Origin: Bacteroidota bacterium
GTDB taxonomy: Bacteria; Bacteroidota; Bacteroidia; Bacteroidales; WCHB1-69
Length of the DNA: 5,045 bases
NCBI GenBank assembly: GCA_023459435.1
Contig: JAEWUL010000271.1
Span: forward strand, 1 to 5,045
Direction of reading: 5' to 3'
The position numbers and the translations under genes were made by a program. Shown piece after piece: positions 1 through 5,045 of the stretch. Under the pieces are notes generated by a model that saw only the letters and a list, made by a program, of their open reading frames with translations, searched no databases and was not told the origin of the DNA. How positions within the stretch are numbered: the first letter of the stretch is position 1; the number at the start of each line of letters is the position of its first letter.

Positions 1-827
1 TCCATATATGTCAAAACTTTGATTTTCATAATATCGTATTTTCTTTAAAATCGAGTAATGTCAATACCATGTTGGAAGCTACAACGCTATTACAACAAAA
101 AATGGAACAAATAGGAGTTCGTTACCCACTTCATCTGGGGGTTACTGAAGCTGCTGACGGAATGGAGGGGCGTGTAAAATCAGCCATTGGTATTGGAGCT
201 CTTTTACTACACCATATTGGCAATACTATTCGGGTTTCCTTAACAGAAAAACCTGAAAACGAGATTGTTTTCGCTAAAAAACTGGTACAGGTTGTATCCA
301 GGATTGACCCAAAACAATATTCCATCAAAAAAAATAGATTATTGATTCACAGTGAAGAAAAGGATCAGGAAACATGGTGGGCCGAAACTGCTTCTATAGC
401 AGGTTATTTTCATCTGAACCACCAGTTCAATACTCTGGAGATCCATAATGATAACTTTTCCAATCAACAATGCTTGGAATTGGCAGACACAATCTTACAA
501 GGATGTCGCATCAAGTTGACCAAAACAGAAATTATTGCCTGTCCTTCCTGTGGCCGTACTCAGTATGATATCCAAAAGGTTCTGACGATGGTAAAAGAGA
601 AATTCAGCCATTACCCCAACCTTAAAATAGGGGTGATGGGTTGTGTTGTCAATGGCCCCGGTGAGATGGCAGATGCAGATGTTGGCATTATCGGGAGTGC
701 CAATGGAAAAATGGCTGTATACAAAGGGAAAGAAAGGATCTCCCCTTTTCTCCCTTACAAGGAAGCTTTTGACATTCTGGAGCAAAACATTGATCAAATC
801 ATCCAAGAAAGAATCAATAAATCATGA
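1..827 (+). CDS. ispG: 4-hydroxy-3-methylbut-2-enyl diphosphate synthase (IspG/GcpE), plant/Bacteroidota type; 5' end outside window
   Basis: IspG converts 2-C-methyl-D-erythritol 2,4-cyclodiphosphate to HMBPP, the penultimate step of the cytosolic MEP isoprenoid pathway, using a [4Fe-4S] cluster and an external electron donor. About 274 codons are visible. The frame is open to the left edge: codons from base 3 already match the family (HNIVFSLKSSN, then YPLHLGVTEA and KSAIGIG), so the ATG at 69 is internal. In-window residues 1-90 are the end of the TIM barrel, about 95-175 are a short insert region, and 176-274 are the Fe-S domain. Cluster ligands are Cys180 and Cys183 (CPSCGRT) and Cys214 with Glu221 (GCVVNGPGEMADAD). 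LQGCRIKLTKTE before the first Cys pair and the wording of the Fe-S domain match the long plant/Chlamydia/Bacteroidota form rather than the E. coli form. The insert seems reduced. The stop codon overlaps the next gene by ATGA, suggesting an operon. Identity is near certain; the full length is unknown. Confidence 0.97.
   Translation, partial: HICQNFDFHNIVFSLKSSNVNTMLEATTLLQQKMEQIGVRYPLHLGVTEAADGMEGRVKSAIGIGALLLHHIGNTIRVSLTEKPENEIVFAKKLVQVVSRIDPKQYSIKKNRLLIHSEEKDQETWWAETASIAGYFHLNHQFNTLEIHNDNFSNQQCLELADTILQGCRIKLTKTEIIACPSCGRTQYDIQKVLTMVKEKFSHYPNLKIGVMGCVVNGPGEMADADVGIIGSANGKMAVYKGKERISPFLPYKEAFDILEQNIDQIIQERINKS
824..827 (+). promoter_or_regulatory. ATGA stop-start overlap between ispG and the peptidase gene
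   Basis: The ATG of the peptidase gene (824-826) and the TGA of ispG (825-827) share the sequence ATGA. Such overlaps usually indicate translational coupling by terminating ribosomes that re-initiate. The only purine-rich stretch upstream is AAGAAAGA at 805-812, weak and somewhat distant as a Shine-Dalgarno, as is common in Bacteroidota. No promoter can lie between the genes except inside ispG. The overlap is seen directly; coupling is inferred. Confidence 0.6.
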
Positions 828-3280
828 AAAAAGAGTTTTTAATATTCTTAATACTCGTTACATGGAGTTTCTGGAAAGGGAATTCACAAAACATGTTAAC
901 AGAACATGACCAAACTCAGTTACTCAACACTCCTGTTTTAATGGTTCCTCCCTCGGTGCTCAACACCCCGATCCCTTATGCTGTGAATAACGCGAACTCT
1001 TACTTTATGCCATACGTTTTTTACCAGGAGGATTACTCATGTGCTCAAGCCAGCTCATTGGTCTATTTATTTACTTATGAACTCGCAGTGAGGAGAAACA
1101 GATACGTTTTATTTGACAACCCCTATCATAAATTCCATATTCCGAGCCATTTTGCCTGGAATTTTTACAACGAAGCGAATAGCTTTCAAGGGGTTAGCTT
1201 TATGGACACCTGGCATCTGATTAAAACAGCAGGCTCTCCGTTCACCCCTGACTGGGGCGATTCCTATGCTGGTGGAGCTACTAAATGGATGAGTGGGTAC
1301 TCTAAATATTATGAAGGGATGAAAAACAGAATCGTGGAGATGTATGCAATCCCTACCCACACAGAAGCAGGAATCAATACCCTTCGGCATTGGATCGCCA
1401 ATCATTGTAGTGATGATCCACAAGGAGGTTGTGCGAATATCTTTATATCAAATAATATCCCCTATCACACACTCCCTTCCGGAACTGAAGAGGCAGGCAA
1501 ACATATTTATACAGGGTTATATACTCCAACTCACTCTGTTACTATAGTTGGGTACAATGACTCCATGAGATTCGATTTTAACACGGATGGACAATATACC
1601 AACCATATTGACATCAATGGGGATGGGCTCGTCACCGTTTCTGATTGGGAGATCGGTGGTGTTTTGATCGTTAACAGTCATGGTGAAACCTTTTGCGATA
1701 ATGGTTTTGCATATATCCCATATCGGATGCTTACTCAAAGTAGTAATAACAATGGCATTTGGAATGCTTGCACTTATGTTGTTCAGGTAAGAGATGAAGT
1801 CTTTCCACAAATCACATACAAAGCAACAGTTTCGCATGATAGAAGAAATATGATTAAAATTTCAGCCGGGATCTCTTCTAATATTTCAGCTACACAACCG
1901 GATCAAACCATTGATTTTGGGGTGTTCAACTATCAGGGTGGCCCCTACTATATGAGAGGTGCTGCCTATGATGGATATCAAACCCTTGAATTGGGATTAG
2001 ATGTTACCCCGTTATTAAACTACATGAATCCTGATCAGCCTTATAAGTTCTTTTTTATTGTTGATGAAAAAGATAGTGCTGGACTGGGAACAGGTCGGGT
2101 CGTAAATTTTTCTCTGATGGACTATACCTCAGGGACAGCAGTGGAAACACCTTCCAGTCAAACCAATGTTAACCTCATCAATAACAGTACTACTCAATTA
2201 AGTGTAGTTAAATCGATCCATTTCTCGAAGCCTGTTATTACAAAATCTTTTGTAAACACTACTTTGAACACTCCATTGAACTATCCGTTAACAGCAACAC
2301 AAGGGAAGCCTCCATACAGGTGGGAACTCTCCAATGAGTATACCTTAGAAGAATTCAACACCAGTTTCCCTTTACCAGCCGGTTCAACAGTCACTTTAAC
2401 CAATACCGATGGTGGGATTGCTCTGATCGATTTGCCTTTTCAGTTCCCCTTTTTTGAATCCAAATATGATCAGATTTGCATTTATGCCAATGGTTTTATT
2501 ACATTTAAAGTAGAGTATCTGAACTGGCCCTATTTGTGCTCTGTGGAAAATCAGAATCGTTCAACTCGGATGATGGCTCCCTTCCTTTCTGATCTTGTTG
2601 TTTCCAGCATTAAAATGGAAAGTGATCCCAACTTCGTTTTACTTCATGTGGTAGGAAAAATAAAAAACGAACTCAACAATAGTGTTCGATTTGCCGTCAA
2701 ACTATTCAAATCTGGTGTTATCGAATTTTACTACGGTGAGATGCTATACTTGAGCACTGCTTTTGAATCGGTGATATCAAGAGGTGATGATCGAATCTAT
2801 CAGGAAACACCGGTTTCCGGAATCAGTGCCCCTTTATGTTCAAACAGAAACTTTAGATTCACTCCACCCGAACGGATTGAAGGACTATATATCACCCGAT
2901 CAGGTGTTCTAAAAGGGGAAATCAATACGCCCTATTACAATGTGCCTTTTAAAGTAACTTGTTATGATAACAATGAAGTGAAAACATCAAAAATTCTCTA
3001 TTTCACTTGTACTCCTGTCGGAATAGAGTCTTTTGTATCAGAAGAATCATTCAAATTATATCCGAATCCAACTACCGGAACTTTTCGTGTGGAACATGTA
3101 GATCCCAATTTCCCCATTGAGACCATTGAAATTTATGATTTTCAAGGCAAATTTATCTCCACTTTTGAGACGAAAAGTGAATCTGAAGTTTTCAACATCG
3201 GTCATTTTCCTGGTGGAACATATCTCGTCAAAGTGTATTCCCATGATAAAGTAAACTGGCAAAAGATCACTAAACTTTAA
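824..3280 (+). CDS. secreted papain-like (C1) cysteine peptidase with Ig-like modules and T9SS type A sorting domain
   Basis: A predicted extracellular or surface cysteine endopeptidase of 818 residues. Residues 1-21 form a Sec signal peptide (MKKE, then a hydrophobic run, with possible cleavage G-N-S|Q), which supports the ATG at 824 over the next Met (residue 24). Residues ~60-325 are the peptidase domain: Gln68 as possible oxyanion residue, nucleophile Cys73 (YSCAQASS), His237 (THSVTIVGYND) and Asn284 (VNSHGETF, then NGFAYIPY). A canonical EF-hand loop (D263, N265, D267, G268, T271, D274) lies between His and Asn. Residues ~326-465 are beta-rich and unassigned. Residues ~470-502 and ~685-730 resemble the two halves of a He_PIG Ig-like domain around a beta-sandwich of the FPFF...ANGFITF...APFLSDL type. 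Residues 743-818 are a T9SS sorting domain (YPNPTTG, IYDFQGK, PGGTYLVKV, KITKL). The gene overlaps ispG by 4 bases, so it is probably co-expressed with it. The substrate is unknown. Papain's Trp after Cys and in NSWG are replaced (Ala74, His286), so activity is inferred, not certain. Confidence 0.88.
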   Translation: MKKEFLIFLILVTWSFWKGNSQNMLTEHDQTQLLNTPVLMVPPSVLNTPIPYAVNNANSYFMPYVFYQEDYSCAQASSLVYLFTYELAVRRNRYVLFDNPYHKFHIPSHFAWNFYNEANSFQGVSFMDTWHLIKTAGSPFTPDWGDSYAGGATKWMSGYSKYYEGMKNRIVEMYAIPTHTEAGINTLRHWIANHCSDDPQGGCANIFISNNIPYHTLPSGTEEAGKHIYTGLYTPTHSVTIVGYNDSMRFDFNTDGQYTNHIDINGDGLVTVSDWEIGGVLIVNSHGETFCDNGFAYIPYRMLTQSSNNNGIWNACTYVVQVRDEVFPQITYKATVSHDRRNMIKISAGISSNISATQPDQTIDFGVFNYQGGPYYMRGAAYDGYQTLELGLDVTPLLNYMNPDQPYKFFFIVDEKDSAGLGTGRVVNFSLMDYTSGTAVETPSSQTNVNLINNSTTQLSVVKSIHFSKPVITKSFVNTTLNTPLNYPLTATQGKPPYRWELSNEYTLEEFNTSFPLPAGSTVTLTNTDGGIALIDLPFQFPFFESKYDQICIYANGFITFKVEYLNWPYLCSVENQNRSTRMMAPFLSDLVVSSIKMESDPNFVLLHVVGKIKNELNNSVRFAVKLFKSGVIEFYYGEMLYLSTAFESVISRGDDRIYQETPVSGISAPLCSNRNFRFTPPERIEGLYITRSGVLKGEINTPYYNVPFKVTCYDNNEVKTSKILYFTCTPVGIESFVSEESFKLYPNPTTGTFRVEHVDPNFPIETIEIYDFQGKFISTFETKSESEVFNIGHFPGGTYLVKVYSHDKVNWQKITKL
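3270..3280. other. 11-bp tail-to-tail overlap of convergent genes
   Basis: The peptidase gene ends with TAA at 3278-3280 on the + strand, and the helicase gene ends with TAG at 3272-3270 on the - strand, so the last codons of both share 11 bp. This leaves no untranslated space between them for a conventional bidirectional terminator, and I see no strong GC-rich hairpin with a T-tract nearby. Transcription from each side must therefore end inside the other gene or by another mechanism. Confidence 0.85.
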
Positions 3281-5045
3281 AAAGATCTGTAATCAACTGC
3301 CCTTTTTGTCGTGACCAATAAGCGACATCACAAACGATGATCAGTTTCTTCTTAGCGCGACTAACGGCAGTATTAATCAGATTTAAACCTTTGGAAATTG
3401 TTTTCTGAGAATCAACAAACCATCTGTCATTGGTATCAACAACACTTAATATAACGGTTTCCCATTCTCGCCCCTGTGAACCGTGTACGGTTAAGATTTT
3501 ATGATCATTTCGTTCTTGAGGAAGATGTTTGTTGAGCATTTTGACCTGATTTTTATAGGGGGTTAAGATAATAAAATCCGACAAAAACTCCTTTTTAAGT
3601 TTATCCACTACTTTTTTAATTTCAAAGACTTCATTGATAGAACATCTCGATTTCATAGGCTCCATTTTTGGTGCATGGACAAACACGATCTGGGTTTCAC
3701 CATGTATATTAACTGAATGAAAAGCGGGTGTATAAACATACTTTGCCAGAATCCTGGCCAGGTTTTCACCAAAGCGATAGGTCGTATTCAGAGAACGCTG
3801 AACCATTTTAAAGGGTCTTAATGGTTCATTCTTTAAAAATTGCCCTATACAATATTCTTTTGGTTTTTCAAACAAAGCATCTAGAAAAATGGAAGATTGA
3901 GCCCATAGAAACAGGTGTTGATATTTTTGATCTTTTGACATCTCAAAATCATTCACTTCACACACAGGAGGGAGTTGCATGTGATCTCCAAAAAGGGTAA
4001 CTGGTGTATCCCGAACCATAAGGGGTAACGTTTTAATAATATTGGCATATCCTGCTTCATCCAAGAAAAAATGATCTACAATCAACTGATGATCTGTATA
4101 TGCTCCAATATATCCATCTAAGGTATAGGCCACTACATTGACTTCTTCCAGCCTTTTTTCTGTTGTAAAAGATTCCAGTTCCATTTTTTTCTCTAACAAA
4201 ACATCCAGATGAGCATCAATGGTATTCAAATCCGATTTTTCATACTCATTGAACAAGGTTTCATCGGTTTTATGTTTAATCTCTTGTTCATGAATAAATC
4301 GATCCATCTCTTTCTGAACTGATTTACAATTCGTAATTGTTAGATTTTCCACATAGTAATTCCATTCCGGATAATCAGAAAAATCTCTACGTATTGATTG
4401 AATAATCTGTTCAGCTTGAAGATAGATCTTTTTTCGAATATCCAGATCTTTTCTGGGAAGATTGGATAACTCCACCAAATCATTTAATTGTGGGATCAAT
4501 CTCTTCCCTGCTGCAATCCAGTCGCTCAAATCTTTATAGTTTTTAACTCTTTCTAAAATCTCAATCTGTTTTTGAATATCAGCAATCTGTTTATTAATTC
4601 CACGATCTTCACACACTTCAGGATATTGTTCTGCAAAATTTTTAGTAGGAGTCCCTATTCGGATCAACTTCCTACGATCTACACCTGCCTTGTCCGTCAT
4701 GGTTAAAACCCCTTTCATGACTTGTTCAATAGCATTATTTGTGGGGGCCAAAATGGCTACTTTACGATTATTATTAATGTAGTGGAGTATGGTATAGGAT
4801 AGTACAAACTGTGTTTTTCCTGTTCCTGGGGCTCCCCAAATGTAAGTGAACGGGTGCGTAAAAAGGGTTTCAATGGCCTCTTTTTGATTCTCTGATGGTT
4901 GAAACTGGGGGTTCTCAAAATAGGATATCTCTTGAAAAGAATCAGAAAGAATAGATGTTCTTGTTGGAAGTTTTACTTTTCCACCATTTGCTTCAAACCA
5001 CCATTTTACTCTCAAAACCAGAAATTTTAAATCCACTATCACCTT
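3270..5045 (-). CDS. superfamily 1 helicase, Upf1/Dna2-like (AAA_11/AAA_12); N-terminus outside window
   Basis: A predicted cytosolic ATP-dependent DNA or RNA helicase/translocase. Residues are numbered from a GTG at 5042-5040, but the frame stays open to the right edge (a Lys codon precedes it), so that GTG is probably not the start and the gene is 5'-truncated. Motifs in order: a Q-motif-like ENQKEAI (51-57), Walker A GAPGTGKT (70-77), Ia APTNNAIEQ (99-107), II LDEAG (327-331), III GDHMQLPP (352-359), an arginine-bearing TYRFGENLA (421-429), TPYKNQV (494-500), V HGSQGREWE (520-528) and VI NTAVSRAKKK (557-566). This order and spelling are typical of SF1B Upf1/Dna2-type proteins. Residues ~145-305, between Ia and II, are charged and probably helical, in the place of domain 1C or a stalk. 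The protein ends 24 residues after motif VI, so no C-terminal nuclease is fused; an N-terminal partner domain could lie off the window. The 3' end overlaps the convergent peptidase gene by 11 bp. The cellular role (repair, RNA metabolism or defence) cannot be told. Confidence 0.93.
   Translation of the reverse strand, partial: KVIVDLKFLVLRVKWWFEANGGKVKLPTRTSILSDSFQEISYFENPQFQPSENQKEAIETLFTHPFTYIWGAPGTGKTQFVLSYTILHYINNNRKVAILAPTNNAIEQVMKGVLTMTDKAGVDRRKLIRIGTPTKNFAEQYPEVCEDRGINKQIADIQKQIEILERVKNYKDLSDWIAAGKRLIPQLNDLVELSNLPRKDLDIRKKIYLQAEQIIQSIRRDFSDYPEWNYYVENLTITNCKSVQKEMDRFIHEQEIKHKTDETLFNEYEKSDLNTIDAHLDVLLEKKMELESFTTEKRLEEVNVVAYTLDGYIGAYTDHQLIVDHFFLDEAGYANIIKTLPLMVRDTPVTLFGDHMQLPPVCEVNDFEMSKDQKYQHLFLWAQSSIFLDALFEKPKEYCIGQFLKNEPLRPFKMVQRSLNTTYRFGENLARILAKYVYTPAFHSVNIHGETQIVFVHAPKMEPMKSRCSINEVFEIKKVVDKLKKEFLSDFIILTPYKNQVKMLNKHLPQERNDHKILTVHGSQGREWETVILSVVDTNDRWFVDSQKTISKGLNLINTAVSRAKKKLIIVCDVAYWSRQKGQLITDLFKV

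Noticed and set aside
495..806. Antisense open frames within ispG and the peptidase gene (for example 495-806 and 1109-1423 on the - strand)
   Set aside because: They lie opposite strongly conserved coding sequence, have no recognisable domains, and are best read as shadows of the real genes.
69..827. ATG at 69 as the start of a short ispG
   Set aside because: Codons from base 3 are in frame without a stop and encode conserved TIM-barrel sequence (HNIVFSLKSSN), so the ATG is internal and the gene continues off the left edge.
920..972. Repeated LNTP motif near the N-terminus of the peptidase (residues 34-37 and 46-49), with similar words at 481 and 700
   Set aside because: Only four residues are shared. 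The later copies are explained by the Ig-like module consensus, so there is no support for a true repeat array.
3261..3288. Inverted repeat AGATC/GATCT around the convergent stops as a terminator
   Set aside because: The arms are only 5 bp with a 15-base loop, not GC-rich and without a proper T-tract, so it is likely chance in AT-rich sequence.
5040..5042. GTG at 5042-5040 as the start of the helicase gene
   Set aside because: The frame remains open to the window edge, there is no ribosome binding site that can be judged, and Upf1-like proteins usually have more sequence before the Walker A motif.
3270..5045. A defence system built around the helicase
   Set aside because: Upf1-like helicases occur in some defence loci, but no nuclease, methylase, sensor or other partner is visible here and the only neighbour is a convergent secreted peptidase.

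Overview
The window reads as chromosomal DNA from a member of the Bacteroidota. Three things point there: a C-terminal type IX secretion (T9SS/Por) sorting domain on the secreted protein in the middle, an IspG of the plant/Chlamydia/Bacteroidota type at the left, and moderately AT-rich DNA with no strong Shine-Dalgarno sequences. Only three genes are present, and they fill essentially every base. No RNA gene, mobile element, CRISPR array or gene-free stretch was seen.

Region 1 (1-827, + strand) is the 3' part of ispG, the [4Fe-4S] enzyme of the MEP isoprenoid pathway. Its reading frame is open to the left edge, so the true start lies outside the window. The cluster ligands are intact. The insert domain between the TIM barrel and the Fe-S domain looks much shorter than I remember for plant-type IspG.

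Region 2 (824-3280, + strand) is an 818-residue secreted multidomain protein that shares the four bases ATGA with the ispG stop. In order it carries a signal peptide, a papain-like (C1) cysteine peptidase domain with an EF-hand-type calcium loop between the catalytic His and Asn, a beta-rich accessory region, an Ig-like (He_PIG-type) module that appears split by a beta-sandwich insert, and a T9SS type A sorting domain. It is predicted to be exported by Sec, moved across the outer membrane by T9SS, and anchored on or released from the cell surface.

Region 3 (3270-5045, - strand) is a superfamily 1 helicase of the Upf1/Dna2-like (AAA_11/AAA_12) type. It is convergent with the peptidase gene and overlaps its 3' end by 11 bp. 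It runs off the right edge, so its N-terminus and promoter are not visible.

The peptidase gene is probably co-transcribed with, and translationally coupled to, ispG, but no functional link is obvious. The helicase is a separate transcription unit. I see no clear evidence of a new multi-gene system. The most notable points are the compact IspG insert, the calcium loop in the peptidase active-site region, the split Ig-like module, and the two gene overlaps.
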